Source: Lewinellaceae bacterium (GTDB lineage Bacteria > Bacteroidota > Bacteroidia > Chitinophagales > Saprospiraceae). From it: DNA of 64,000 bases. The stretch is from positions 434,001 to 498,000 of the forward strand of contig JACJXZ010000004.1 in NCBI GenBank assembly GCA_020636375.1, in the 5' to 3' direction. The notes beneath the pieces were generated by a model. It did not search any database. It was given only the letters and a program-made list of their open reading frames with translations, and had not been told where the DNA came from. Shown one piece after another: positions 53,767-63,339 of the stretch. The translations under genes were made by a program, and so were the position numbers. Numbering within the stretch: the stretch's first letter is position 1; each line of letters begins with the position of its first letter.

Positions 53767-56700
53767 ATGATAAACCAAAGGTTTTTCTCTCTTCCTGTAC
53801 TGATCGTCTTCCTCGCCGCTTTTTCTTTACTCCCCTCCTGCAAGCAGGAACAACGCGCCCGGAAAATGCCCGAGAGCGTCAGCGCCTATGTGTATGGTTA
53901 TACATCCGGCATTGTCTCCCGGGCGGCGCCCATCCGGGTCCGTTTTGCCACCCTGGCTGCCGAAGAGAGCGCCATCGGCCAGGAAGCCGACAGCCGGCTC
54001 CTGTCCTTCTCCCCAACTATAGCCGGCACCGCTACCTGGGAAGATGCCCAGACGCTGCGCTTTGACCCGTCCGAACCCCTGTCCTCCGGGACGGCCTACG
54101 TCGCCACGGTCAACCTGAAAAAAATACTGCCCGAAGTGCCGGATGAAGCGGCTTCCTTTGAATTCGATTTCCGCACCCGCGACCAGTACTTCGACCTGTC
54201 GGTCGACGGCATCAGCGCCGCCAACCCCCGGAATCTCAGCAAGCAGGAACTCCATGGCTACCTCTTTACTGCCGACATGGCAGAGGCAGAAGCTGTTGAA
54301 GCAGTGCTTTCCGCTCGGCAGCAGGGGCGTAAACTGCCCATTCGCTGGTCGCACTCTGCCGAGGGCATGGAACATTACTTTTATGTCCAGGATATTAATC
54401 GCGGCGACCAGGCGTCTGTGGTGGAGCTGAGCTGGGCCGGCAAGCCGCTTGGCGTAACCGTCAGCGACAGCCGGGAGGTGGAAGTGCCTGCCATCGACGA
54501 TTTCAAAGTGACCAACGCCCGGGCCGTCCAGGGGCAGGATCAATACATTCAACTGCACTTTTCCGACCCCTTGCTCGAATCCCAGTCCCTCGAAGGCCTG
54601 GTGAGCATCCCGGGATACGGCAGCAACTTCCGCTTCATCATCGACGGCAACAAACTCCGGGTATACCCAACCTCCCGCCTGGTTGGAGAACACACCATAC
54701 AAGTGGCGGCAGGCGTGCGCAACGTCAACGACAAACGCATGCGCAATCCCGCCGAGTGGGCCATCCGCATCGAGGATGTTAAACCGCAGGTCCGGCTGGC
54801 CGGCACCGGAGTGATCATGCCCAACTCCGACGGCCTGATCTTCCCATTCGAGGCCGTAGGGTTAAACGCCGTGGAAGTGGAAGTCTTCAAAATCCACCAC
54901 AACAACATCCTGCAGTTCCTGCAGGTCAACGAGCTGGACGGCAACAGCGAGCTGTACCGCGTCGGGCAAATCATCATGCAGAAAAAAATACCCCTGATCA
55001 ACCTCAACCCCGGCGCCAATGCCTCCGAATGGACGCGCTATGCGCTCGACCTCAAAGAGCTGATCCGGGAAGACGGACAGGCCATCTACCAGATCCGCCT
55101 GGGCTTCCGGCCCGAGTATTCTACCTACTTCTGCGGCAACGGGCAGGAGGAGGATGCCGGAAGCGCCGCGCTTACTATAGCCCGGGACGAAGAGGGCGAG
55201 ATGGAAAGCATCATGGACAACTGGTACGGCTTTGGCGGCTATTATCCCGGGTATTCCTGGGAACACCGGGAGGATCCCTGCCGATCCGCCTATTATAATG
55301 CGGACCGCTTCGTGCAGCGCAACGTCATCGCCTCCAACCTCGGCCTGATCGCCAAGGGCGGGACGGACAATTCCTACCTGGTCGTGGTATCTGACCTGCG
55401 GACCGCTGCGCCCCTTAGCGGCGCCAAACTCCGGTTCTACGATTTTCAGCAGCAGCTGCTCGCCGAAGCTTCCACCGGCAGCGAAGGCACGGCAACCGCA
55501 GCGCTGCTCCGCAAACCCTTTGTCGTCATCGCCGAACATGGCGGGCAGCGCGGCTACCTGCGCCTCGAAGACGGCAACTCCCTGTCCCTGAGCCGCTTCG
55601 ACGTGTCGGGCGCTGTGGCCCAGAAAGGCCTCAAGGGCTTTCTCTACGGAGAGCGGGGCGTCTGGCGCCCCGGCGATTCGGTCTACCTCAACTTCATCCT
55701 GGAAGACCAGGACGGGAAGCTGCCGCCCAACTATCCGGTCACATTCGAATTGCGGGATCCCCGCGGGCAGCTGCAGGAACGCCGCTCGGTGGCGCAGCAC
55801 GTCAACTACGTGTACCCGCTTCACTTCTCCACCCGGATGGACGACCCCACCGGTTCCTGGATGGCGACGGTCAAAGCCGGGGGGGCATCTTTTGAGAAGC
55901 CTATCCGCATCGAAACCGTGAAGCCCAACCGGATTAAGATCGAGTTGGATTTTGGGGTTAAAGAACTGGACGCAGCCTCTGAGCCGATTGCCGCCACCCT
56001 GGCCGCCAGCTGGCTGCACGGCGCTCCCGCCGGCAACCTGAAAGCAAAGGTGGAGGCCCAGCTGCGATCCGGCGAGACCGCCTTCGAAGGGTATTCCGGC
56101 TTTGTCTTTGACGATCCGGCACGGTCCATCGAATCACAACCCAGTACCGTCTTCGACGGCACGCTGGACGGGGAGGGAAAGGCGCGGCTGCAATTCCGCC
56201 TCGCCGGCCAGCAGCCCATGCCGGGCAAGCTTACTGCCAATTTCAAAACGCGCGTTTTCGAGCGCGGCGGCGATTTCAGCACCGACGCGCGCAGCCTGCC
56301 TTATAACCCCTATTCCGTTTACGCCGGCATCCGCATCCCGGAAAGCAAATCCGGCGAGAAGCGGCTGGAAGTCAACCAGCGGGGTGCCATCAGCCTGGTG
56401 GCGGTCACCAAAGACGGCAAGCCCGCCGCCAACCGCCGGCTGAGCATCGGCCTCTACCGACTGGAATGGCGCTGGTGGTGGGACAGCGGGTACGACAACG
56501 TTTCCCGCTTCAACAGCAGCTCCCACTACGACGCTCAGGTGCGGGAGGAGGTGGCGACGAACAACAAGGGGGAAGCTGAATGGAGCATCACCCCGGAAGA
56601 ATGGGGGCGTTACCTGGTGCGGGTCTGCGACACGGAAACCGGCCATTGCACGGGCGACTTCTTCTACGCCGGCTATCCCTGGTATGGGGAAGAGGGCAAC

Positions 56701-59361
56701 GCCTACCGGCAGGCGGCGGCTATGATCACTTTTACTTCGGACAAACCCAAATATAATGTCGGCGAGCAGGTCAAACTAACCCTGCCCGAGGGGGAAGCCG
56801 GCAAAGTGCTGATCACGGTGGAGAACGGCACCAGGGTCCTGGAATCCTTCTGGGCGGAGTCGAAGCAAGGAGAAAACACCTTTACCTTCCAGGCCAAACC
56901 GGAAATGGCGCCAACGGCCTACGCCCATTTGGCGATGATACAGCCCCACGCGCAGGTCAAGAATGACCTGCCGATCCGGATGTACGGGGTCATCCCTATC
57001 GGCGTCGAAGACCCAGCCACCCGCCTGGCGCCGAAACTGAAAATAGCGGAGGAACTGAAGCCGGAACAAGATTTCACAGTGGAGATCTCGGAAACGACGG
57101 GCCAGCCGATGGCTTATACCCTGGCCATCGTCGACGAAGGCCTGCTGGGCCTGACCCGCTTCAAAACGCCCAACCCCTGGGATGCTTTCTACGCCAAGGA
57201 GGCCCTGGGCGTGCGGACCTGGGACGTATACGACCAGGTGCTTGGTGCCTACGGCGCCGAGCTGGAACGCCTGCTGAGCATCGGCGGCGACGGCGAGATT
57301 CGCCGGGGTGCCCAGGAAGATCGCGCCAACCGTTTTAAGCCGGTGGTGATGCACCTCGGCCCCTTCCAGCTGAAGAAGGGGAAAACGGCCAAACACGAGA
57401 TCCGGATGCCGAATTATGTGGGCGCTGTTCGCGCTATGGTAGTGGCGGCCAACCAGGGCGCTTACGGAAGCGCCGAGAAAACGGTGCCGGTCCGGCAGCC
57501 GCTTATGGTCCTGGCTACGCTGCCCCGGGTGCTCAGCCCCGGAGAACAGCTGGAGCTGCCGGTCAGCGTATTTGCCATGGACAATAAGGTGCGCAGCGCC
57601 ACCATCCGCGTGGAAGAAAAGAGCGGCCTGATAAAGGTCGGGGAAAGCACCCGCCCGGTGAAGTTCTCCCGGCCGGGCGACCAACTGGTGAGCTTTCCCA
57701 TCGAGGTAGGCGAAGGGGTGGGCGTGGCCCGCTTCATCATCACCGGCAGTGGCGACGGCCAGAACGCCAAACAGGAGATAGAGATACAGGTGCGCAACCC
57801 GAACCCCTACATCACTGATGTGGACAGCAAAGCGCTCGACGGGGGGCAGTCCCATACTTTCACCTTTACGCCGGTTGGCATGCGCGGCACCAATGAAGCT
57901 ATCCTGGAAGTCTCCAGCATTCCGCCGATCAACCTGGGCGAACGGCTCGAGTATCTGCTTCGCTACCCCTACGGATGCCTGGAGCAAACGCTGTCCGGCG
58001 GCTTCCCACAACTCTACGTCAACCAGTTGATGGAACTGGACAAAGCCCAACAGGAGCGGATACCCCGCAACATCAACGCCACGATCGGCCGGCTGAAGCA
58101 GTTCCAGGTGGGCCAGGGCGGTTTCGCCTACTGGCCGGGAGGAAACACGCCGGACCATTGGGCCACTTCCTATGCCGGCCACTTCCTGCTGGAAGCCAAA
58201 GCTCTGGGGTATGCCATTCCCCCCAGCATGCTGGAAAAATGGACGCAGTTCCAGAAAAAGGTAGCCCGGATGTGGGATCCCAAAATGGAAGAACTCGGCT
58301 TCTACTCCCGCAACAACTACGAGCTGATGCAGGCCTACCGCCTATACACCCTGGCTTTGGCCAAAGAGCCGGATATGGCCGCCATGAACCGCCTGCGGGA
58401 ATACAAAGGCCTTACCCTGCAGGCCAGCTGGACGCTGGCAGCGGCCTACGCGGCGGCCGGCAAACCGGAGGCCGCCAAAGCCATCGCCGGCAAGCTGGAC
58501 ACCAGCGTGCCGCAGTATCAGGAACTTTCCTACACCTACGGCTCGGCCCTGCGCGACCGGGCGATGATCCTGGAAACCCTCGTGCTCTTAGGCGAAAGGG
58601 AGAAAGCGGCCATCCTGGTGAAATACATTTCCGACGAGCTGAGCAGCAACCGGTGGTGCAGTACCCAGGAAATCTCCTTCTCTCTGCTGGCCATCGGCAA
58701 GTACGTCGGCAAGGGCGGCGCGAAAAGCAACCTGTCGTTCGCCTATCAGGTGCAGGACGGCAAGGCCGTCAATGCGGGTTCCAACCAGCCGGTCATGCAG
58801 ATAAAAATACCGCTGGAGGGCCAGTCGCAACGGAAGGTAATGGTGAAAAACACCAGCCAGGGAACCCTTTTTGCCCGGGTTATCCGTACCGGGCAGCCCC
58901 TGGCCGGCGCCGAAACCGCCAGCGCCAACGACCTGCGGATCGAGGTGGCCTATAAGGATATGCGGGGAGCGGCCATCGACCCCGCATCTTTGCCGCAGGG
59001 CACGGACTTCATCGCCGAGGTGCGCGTCACGCACCCCGGAAGCCGCCCCTTGCGGTACGATGAACTGGCACTCAGCCAGGTTTTTCCGTCCGGATGGGAG
59101 ATCATCAATACCCGCATGGACAATATGGAGGCTTTCCCGCAGTCCGCCCGCCCCGAATATCAGGATATCCGGGACGACCGGGTGAATACCTTCTTCGGCC
59201 TGGCGGAACGGCAGGCCGAAACCTACCGGGTGCAGCTCAATGCCGCCTACCAGGGGCGGTTCTACCTGCCGGCGGTTTCCTGCGAGGCAATGTACGACCA
59301 CAGCATCAACGCCCGGGCCCCGGGCCGGTGGGTGGAAGTCGGGGCGCCGAGGGAGATTTAA
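53767..59361 (+). CDS. Bacterial alpha-2-macroglobulin family lipoprotein
   Basis: 1864 residues, lipoprotein (LLPSC, C25). The macroglobulin domains run from about residue 35 to 1100. A bait-like region precedes the thioester domain, where YPYGCLEQT holds the reactive thioester C1404-L-E-Q1407. The alpha-alpha barrel follows (GQGGFAYWPGG, WATSYAGHFLLEAKALGY) and the C-terminal part contains LALSQVFPSGWEIINTRMD. Such proteins trap proteases in the periplasm. Most bacterial homologues lie next to pbpC (PBP1C), which is absent here. Length is in the usual range for the Bacteroidota type. Confidence 0.93.
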   Translation: MINQRFFSLPVLIVFLAAFSLLPSCKQEQRARKMPESVSAYVYGYTSGIVSRAAPIRVRFATLAAEESAIGQEADSRLLSFSPTIAGTATWEDAQTLRFDPSEPLSSGTAYVATVNLKKILPEVPDEAASFEFDFRTRDQYFDLSVDGISAANPRNLSKQELHGYLFTADMAEAEAVEAVLSARQQGRKLPIRWSHSAEGMEHYFYVQDINRGDQASVVELSWAGKPLGVTVSDSREVEVPAIDDFKVTNARAVQGQDQYIQLHFSDPLLESQSLEGLVSIPGYGSNFRFIIDGNKLRVYPTSRLVGEHTIQVAAGVRNVNDKRMRNPAEWAIRIEDVKPQVRLAGTGVIMPNSDGLIFPFEAVGLNAVEVEVFKIHHNNILQFLQVNELDGNSELYRVGQIIMQKKIPLINLNPGANASEWTRYALDLKELIREDGQAIYQIRLGFRPEYSTYFCGNGQEEDAGSAALTIARDEEGEMESIMDNWYGFGGYYPGYSWEHREDPCRSAYYNADRFVQRNVIASNLGLIAKGGTDNSYLVVVSDLRTAAPLSGAKLRFYDFQQQLLAEASTGSEGTATAALLRKPFVVIAEHGGQRGYLRLEDGNSLSLSRFDVSGAVAQKGLKGFLYGERGVWRPGDSVYLNFILEDQDGKLPPNYPVTFELRDPRGQLQERRSVAQHVNYVYPLHFSTRMDDPTGSWMATVKAGGASFEKPIRIETVKPNRIKIELDFGVKELDAASEPIAATLAASWLHGAPAGNLKAKVEAQLRSGETAFEGYSGFVFDDPARSIESQPSTVFDGTLDGEGKARLQFRLAGQQPMPGKLTANFKTRVFERGGDFSTDARSLPYNPYSVYAGIRIPESKSGEKRLEVNQRGAISLVAVTKDGKPAANRRLSIGLYRLEWRWWWDSGYDNVSRFNSSSHYDAQVREEVATNNKGEAEWSITPEEWGRYLVRVCDTETGHCTGDFFYAGYPWYGEEGNAYRQAAAMITFTSDKPKYNVGEQVKLTLPEGEAGKVLITVENGTRVLESFWAESKQGENTFTFQAKPEMAPTAYAHLAMIQPHAQVKNDLPIRMYGVIPIGVEDPATRLAPKLKIAEELKPEQDFTVEISETTGQPMAYTLAIVDEGLLGLTRFKTPNPWDAFYAKEALGVRTWDVYDQVLGAYGAELERLLSIGGDGEIRRGAQEDRANRFKPVVMHLGPFQLKKGKTAKHEIRMPNYVGAVRAMVVAANQGAYGSAEKTVPVRQPLMVLATLPRVLSPGEQLELPVSVFAMDNKVRSATIRVEEKSGLIKVGESTRPVKFSRPGDQLVSFPIEVGEGVGVARFIITGSGDGQNAKQEIEIQVRNPNPYITDVDSKALDGGQSHTFTFTPVGMRGTNEAILEVSSIPPINLGERLEYLLRYPYGCLEQTLSGGFPQLYVNQLMELDKAQQERIPRNINATIGRLKQFQVGQGGFAYWPGGNTPDHWATSYAGHFLLEAKALGYAIPPSMLEKWTQFQKKVARMWDPKMEELGFYSRNNYELMQAYRLYTLALAKEPDMAAMNRLREYKGLTLQASWTLAAAYAAAGKPEAAKAIAGKLDTSVPQYQELSYTYGSALRDRAMILETLVLLGEREKAAILVKYISDELSSNRWCSTQEISFSLLAIGKYVGKGGAKSNLSFAYQVQDGKAVNAGSNQPVMQIKIPLEGQSQRKVMVKNTSQGTLFARVIRTGQPLAGAETASANDLRIEVAYKDMRGAAIDPASLPQGTDFIAEVRVTHPGSRPLRYDELALSQVFPSGWEIINTRMDNMEAFPQSARPEYQDIRDDRVNTFFGLAERQAETYRVQLNAAYQGRFYLPAVSCEAMYDHSINARAPGRWVEVGAPREI

Positions 59362-59462
59362 GGGGGCGTATAGCTATATTGTTAGATGGTCATATTGTTA
59401 AATGGCTGCTTTTGCTGTTCAATAAGGGATGAAATCCCGCGGTTTTGTGTGTCTTCGTGCTT

Positions 59463-59625
59463 TAGGGATTGCGCAATAATAAGTTACACAGAATAGACGA
59501 AGTTATTTTGTGTGCTGGCAAGGCGCCAAACGCAGGCATAGCAGAGCTACGGCGAGGCTTGGCAACGCCGCCAGCGCGCAAAAGAACGAGTATAAATGGG
59601 TAATTTATTGTTGCGCAATCCCTTA
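59463..59625. mobile_element. 163-bp palindromic (MITE-like) element, family B copy 2
   Basis: Same element as 36694-36856 in opposite orientation: TAGGGATTGCGCAATAATAA at one end and TTATTGTTGCGCAATCCCTTA at the other, with GTGTGCTGGCAAGGCGCCAA and CTTGGCAACGCCGCCAGCGC internally. It is flanked on both sides by pieces of a GTGTCTTCGTGC/TTAGTG repeat, as if it had inserted within a copy. Confidence 0.78.
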
Positions 59626-59656
59626 GTGTCTTCATGGCAAAAAAACAGCAGGCAGC

Positions 59657-59842
59657 AAAAAAAACGGAGGAATCCAGATTGCGGGTTCCTCCGTCCGTAT
59701 TTGGGATATGTCCGGAATTCCGGGCCGGTGGGGTAACTCGGGATAAGTTCACCCGTCCTGGCCTGGGAAGATAATTAACACAAATTGGAATAATGGGCTT
59801 TTAAGCTTGTCGCGGTTTCGTTCAACCGTCCATACAAAGGTA
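59657..59842 (-). ncRNA. Candidate small RNA with own terminator
   Basis: On the minus strand a -7-like TACCTTTG (59842-59835) precedes ~175 nt that end in ACGGAGGAA...TTCCTCCGT (59694-59664) and eight T residues (59664-59657). No gene follows on that strand and no protein frame fits, so this is a compact free-standing transcription unit. The RNA contains GGCCAGGACGGGTGAAC and CCGGCCCGGAATTCCGG segments that could pair. Size is in the range of 6S-type RNAs, but I do not recognise the family. No -33 box is at the usual distance. Confidence 0.45.
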
Positions 59843-59910
59843 GGGGCAAAGATGGGGCGGTGGGTGGGCCATTGTTCCAAATTGGTGGATTATTGTTACA
59901 TTAGTAGTGA

Positions 59911-60020
59911 TTAAAAAATAACTTCACTATTTGAGATTCGTTGTTGCAGCCTGCCCTACCTAATATAGCACCAACAAAGCCGGGCAGGCTGCAACAACGA
60001 ATCGTGAAGTTATTTTTTAA
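59911..60020. mobile_element. 110-bp palindromic element before gntP
   Basis: TTAAAAAATAACTTCAC, GATTCGTTGTTGCAGCC and TGCCC on the left are exactly complemented on the right (GGGCAGGCTGCAACAACG, AATCGTGAAGTTATTTTTTA). The left arm has a few extra bases (TATTTGA). Loop ~25 bp. It ends 33 bp before the gntP ATG. Confidence 0.7.
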
Positions 60021-60053
60021 GGATTCCTTAGCCTGGAAACGAAATAAACCAAC

Positions 60054-61388
60054 ATGTCCATCCTGCTCTTATTGCTCAGCGTCGTGCTGATCGTCGTGCT
60101 GACTGCCCGTTACAACGTCCATCCTTTCCTGGCCCTGCTGTTTGCCGCTCTCGGTTATGGCCTGTTGTCCGGCATGGAGCTTCCCCTCCTGGTACAGTCG
60201 ATCAACGACGGCTTCGGCGGCACGCTGGGCAAGATCGGCATGGTGATCGTCCTGGGGGTAATCATCGGAGCCTTCCTGGAACATTCGGGCGGCGCCTTCA
60301 AGCTGGCTGAGGCCGTGTTGAGGGTGATCGGGCGCAACCGCGTACACGAGGCCATGGGCATTATTGGCTATATCGTTTCTATCCCTGTTTTTGCCGACAG
60401 CGGGTTCATCATCCTGAACCCTTTAAACAAAAGCCTGAGCAAAAAGGCCGGGTTGTCGATCGCCGGCACCGGAGTCGCCCTGATCCTGGGGCTGATGCTC
60501 ACGCACGTGATGGTGCCTCCGACGCCGGGGCCGATCGCAGCGGCAGGCATTATCGGCGCCGACGTCGGGCTGGTCATGTTGCTGGGGCTTATCGTCAGCG
60601 CCATATCCCTGATTGTGGCCATTGTTTATTCCAAACAGGTGGCTGCCAAAACCTACATCGATCCTAATCCGGACCTGACGGAAGCGGAGGTGGAAGAAAA
60701 GATCCGGCATGCTCCCGGCGCAGTGAAGTCGTTTTTGCCCATCCTCGTTCCTATTTTGCTCATCGTCGGGAAGTCGGTTGTGGAATTCAATCAGGAAGAA
60801 GGCCATGCCGGCCCCTGGTTTGTCCAACTGTTGTCGTTCATCGGCACCCCGGTTATAGCGCTGGCCATCGGCATGCTCCTGGCCTTTACGCTGCCCAGAA
60901 AGTTCGACCGGTCCGTCCTGTCTACCACCGGCTGGGTAGGCAAAGCGCTGGTCGACGCTTCCATCATTCTCCTGGTCACGGGGGCCGGAGGCATCTTCGG
61001 CGCCGTCCTGCAGAATTCGGGGATTGCCGAAGTGATGACCAACGCATTGTCCGGAGCGAGCCTGGGCATCTGGCTGCCCTTCATCCTGACTGCCGCCATC
61101 AAGACGGCCCAGGGGTCTTCAACCGTCGCCCTGATCACTACTGCCTCCATCCTTGCCCCGATGGCCGCCACCCTCGGCTTTGACTCCGAGATGCAGAAGG
61201 CCCTGCTGGTCGTAGCCATCGGCGCCGGAGCGGCAGTGGTGCCTCATGCCAACGACAGCGGGTTCTGGGTGGTCACCCAGCTGACGGGGATGGATATCAA
61301 GACGGGATATAGGTTGTATACCGTGGGTGCCGCCATCGTGGGTACGTTCGCAGCTTTCCTGGTGTTTATCGCCTCTTTGATCCTTTAA
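60054..61388 (+). CDS. GntP-family permease
   Basis: 444 residues, about 12-14 membrane segments. Family patterns: INDGFGGTLGKIGMVIVLGVIIGAFLEHSGGAF, IPVFADSGFIILNPLNKSL, THVMVPPTPGPIAAAG, and GSSTVALITTASILAPM. GntP permeases import gluconate and related sugar acids with protons. No gluconate kinase or dehydratase is adjacent, so the substrate is open. Confidence 0.9.
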   Translation: MSILLLLLSVVLIVVLTARYNVHPFLALLFAALGYGLLSGMELPLLVQSINDGFGGTLGKIGMVIVLGVIIGAFLEHSGGAFKLAEAVLRVIGRNRVHEAMGIIGYIVSIPVFADSGFIILNPLNKSLSKKAGLSIAGTGVALILGLMLTHVMVPPTPGPIAAAGIIGADVGLVMLLGLIVSAISLIVAIVYSKQVAAKTYIDPNPDLTEAEVEEKIRHAPGAVKSFLPILVPILLIVGKSVVEFNQEEGHAGPWFVQLLSFIGTPVIALAIGMLLAFTLPRKFDRSVLSTTGWVGKALVDASIILLVTGAGGIFGAVLQNSGIAEVMTNALSGASLGIWLPFILTAAIKTAQGSSTVALITTASILAPMAATLGFDSEMQKALLVVAIGAGAAVVPHANDSGFWVVTQLTGMDIKTGYRLYTVGAAIVGTFAAFLVFIASLIL

Positions 61389-61425
61389 AGGGGGGGCGTG
61401 TATTTTTAATGCGCAAATTATAGTC

Positions 61426-61626
61426 CTGGACTTTGGACGTACATCCATTTTAAGTCGGAAGTGCGACCGTCTGGTCAGCGTTCGACCGAGCTCACGCCGA
61501 GGTCCGGTTAAAAAGTCGGAAAGCCTGCCCCGATTTTTTTCGGGGTCGGAAAGGGGCGCAAAAGGTATGCCTTCCGATTTCCGATTTCCGCCTTCCCACT
61601 TCAACGCTAGGCCGTCCAAAGTCCAG
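61426..61626. mobile_element. 201-bp inverted-repeat element, family F copy 1
   Basis: The termini CTGGACTTTGGACG and CGTCCAAAGTCCAG are exact inverted repeats. The interior carries a CCCCGA-TTTTTT-TCGGGG hairpin and CGTTCGACCGAGCTCACGCC. A direct copy lies at 62235-62417, and the two copies flank the cysteine dioxygenase-like gene. Confidence 0.75.
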
Positions 61627-61747
61627 TTATCCTCAACAGAAGAGCGCCCCGTCCGGCCGAATGCTCATTAACCCCGGGCATCCAATCAACTGCGTTTTTC
61701 TTTCCGGTCCGGAACCTGCACTTTTGAAGCAACCAAAAGAGCTGGAA

Positions 61748-62230
61748 ATGAAAACAATATCTCAATTGATCCTGCAACTGAAGGCGCAATCCTGCATCCA
61801 TGAAAACGTCCTTCCGCTGTATCCTCTTTTTGAAGACTATCGTGGCCTGGACTGGAAAGGCTATCTTTCCTCCGGGGCGAATACGGCCGTTCTTCACCAG
61901 GATGAACGTTTCCGGCTCATCCTGATCGGCTGGGACGGCTTCCAAAAAAGCAAAAAACACGGCCATCCGGAAGGCGGGGGGCTGATGAAGCTGCTATCCG
62001 GGGCCTTGCTGGAAACCCGGTTTGATCCCATTTTCCCGGAGCAAATCATCGGAAAACACCGTTACGAGCCGGGAGATTTGGCTTATATCCACGACGAAAT
62101 CGCCTACCACATTGTGGAAAACCCATTCCCGCAGCCGGCAGTGTCGCTGCATCTTTATGCACCCGGAAATTATGCCTCAAAAGTCATGCCGCCGGATAGC
62201 CGGGGTTTGGAATGGGGGGCGGCGGCTTAG
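61748..62230 (+). CDS. Cysteine dioxygenase-family protein
   Basis: 160 residues from ATG 61748 (MKTISQLILQLKAQSC); an ATG at 61661 would add residues overlapping the repeat spacer. It is a cupin with iron ligands H71 and H73 (KKHGHPEGGGLMKLLSGALLE) and H121 (YHIVENP); Y137 lies in LHLYAPG. The cysteine that forms the Cys-Tyr cross-link in animals is Gly here, as in other bacterial members. It should oxidise cysteine or a related thiol with O2. It is enclosed by direct copies of element F. Confidence 0.82.
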   Translation: MKTISQLILQLKAQSCIHENVLPLYPLFEDYRGLDWKGYLSSGANTAVLHQDERFRLILIGWDGFQKSKKHGHPEGGGLMKLLSGALLETRFDPIFPEQIIGKHRYEPGDLAYIHDEIAYHIVENPFPQPAVSLHLYAPGNYASKVMPPDSRGLEWGAAA

Positions 62231-62234
62231 AATT

Positions 62235-62417
62235 CCGGACTTTGGATTTAAGTCGGAAGTGCGATCGTCTGGTCAGCGTTCGACCGAGCTCACGCCGAGG
62301 TCCGGTTAAAAAGTCGGAAAGCCTGCCCCGATTTTTTTCGGGGTCGGAAAGGGGCGCAAAACGCATGCCTTCCGCCTTCCGATTTCCGCCTTCAACACCA
62401 GGCCGTCCAAAGTCCAG
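62235..62417. mobile_element. 183-bp inverted-repeat element, family F copy 2
   Basis: Nearly identical in sequence and orientation to 61426-61626 (shared stretches include AAGTCGGAAAGCCTGCCCCG and TCGGGGTCGGAAAGGGGCGC), with a short deletion near the left end. It begins 5 bp after the dioxygenase stop and ends exactly at the DUF1080 stop codon. Confidence 0.75.
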
Positions 62418-63224
62418 TTAGAGTTCCCGCACCCAGATATTTCGGAAGCGTACCCGGTCGCTGTGGTCCTGAAGGATCAGGGGCAGCTTTTCGGGATGGG
62501 GCACGTAGTACGGCTCTCCGCGGTAGATGCAAGGCCCTTTCAGCTCGTAGTGGTTCTGGATCAGCACGCCGTTGTGGAAGGCGGTGACGGTCGCCGGCCT
62601 GAGCAGGGAACCATCCCCGGCGAATTTCGGCGCCATGAAGATAATGTCGTAGGACTGCCATTCCCCGGGCGGGCGGCAGGCGTTGACCAGCGGCATCGAC
62701 TGTTTGTACAGGGCGCCGGCCTGGCCGTTGGGGTAGGTCGGGTTTTCGTAGGAGTTGAGCACCTGGATTTCGTAGTGCCCCATCAGGAAAATGCCGCTGT
62801 TGCTGTAACCCTGGCCCTCCTTCCCGGGGTCTGCCGGGGAAAGCCACTCGATGTGCAGCTGTATGTCGCCGAAGGCCTTTCGCGTCTCGATATGGCCCTT
62901 GCCCGGCACGACGATAAGCGCGCCGTCTTTAACCTCCCAGTCGGCATCTTTCTCTTCGTACGCCTCCATGGCGGCCCGCTTTTTGGCCAGTGCCTCGATT
63001 TCGGCCATGCTGCCGCCGTAGCCGATCACCGGTTTGCGCCATTGGGACAGGTCGGTGCCGTCGAACAGGATGATGGCGTCGGAAGGCGGATTGGACGGAA
63101 AGATGCCCGGAGTGACTTTTTCAGGGACCGGTTCCCACACTTCCGTAAGTTTCGGATCGATCTCCTGTCCGGCAAGGGATGTCGAAAATAGAATAACTGC
63201 AATGATCAGGTTGGTCCATTTCAT
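62418..63224 (-). CDS. DUF1080 (3-keto-disaccharide hydrolase-like) secreted protein
   Basis: 268 residues with signal peptide (MKWTNLIIAVILFSTSLAGQ). The DUF1080 concanavalin-like jelly roll is marked by AIILFDGTDLSQWRKP, WEVKDGALIVVPGKGHIETRKAFGDIQLHIEWLSP, GNSGIF-type YSNSGIFLMGHYEIQVLNSY and LILQDHSDRVRFRNIWVREL. Members hydrolyse 3-keto-glycosides or bind sugars. No oxidoreductase partner is adjacent. The stop codon abuts element F copy 2. Confidence 0.87.
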   Translation of the reverse strand: MKWTNLIIAVILFSTSLAGQEIDPKLTEVWEPVPEKVTPGIFPSNPPSDAIILFDGTDLSQWRKPVIGYGGSMAEIEALAKKRAAMEAYEEKDADWEVKDGALIVVPGKGHIETRKAFGDIQLHIEWLSPADPGKEGQGYSNSGIFLMGHYEIQVLNSYENPTYPNGQAGALYKQSMPLVNACRPPGEWQSYDIIFMAPKFAGDGSLLRPATVTAFHNGVLIQNHYELKGPCIYRGEPYYVPHPEKLPLILQDHSDRVRFRNIWVREL

Positions 63225-63339
63225 AGTCGATCGAGTTTTAGGCCAATATCCGGAAATATGATCAATTGGCCCCTATTTCTCCGGAAGGATATAATGCTTA
63301 CCTTTAGGTTTGATCCCGGGACGTTTAAAACCCCACCAC

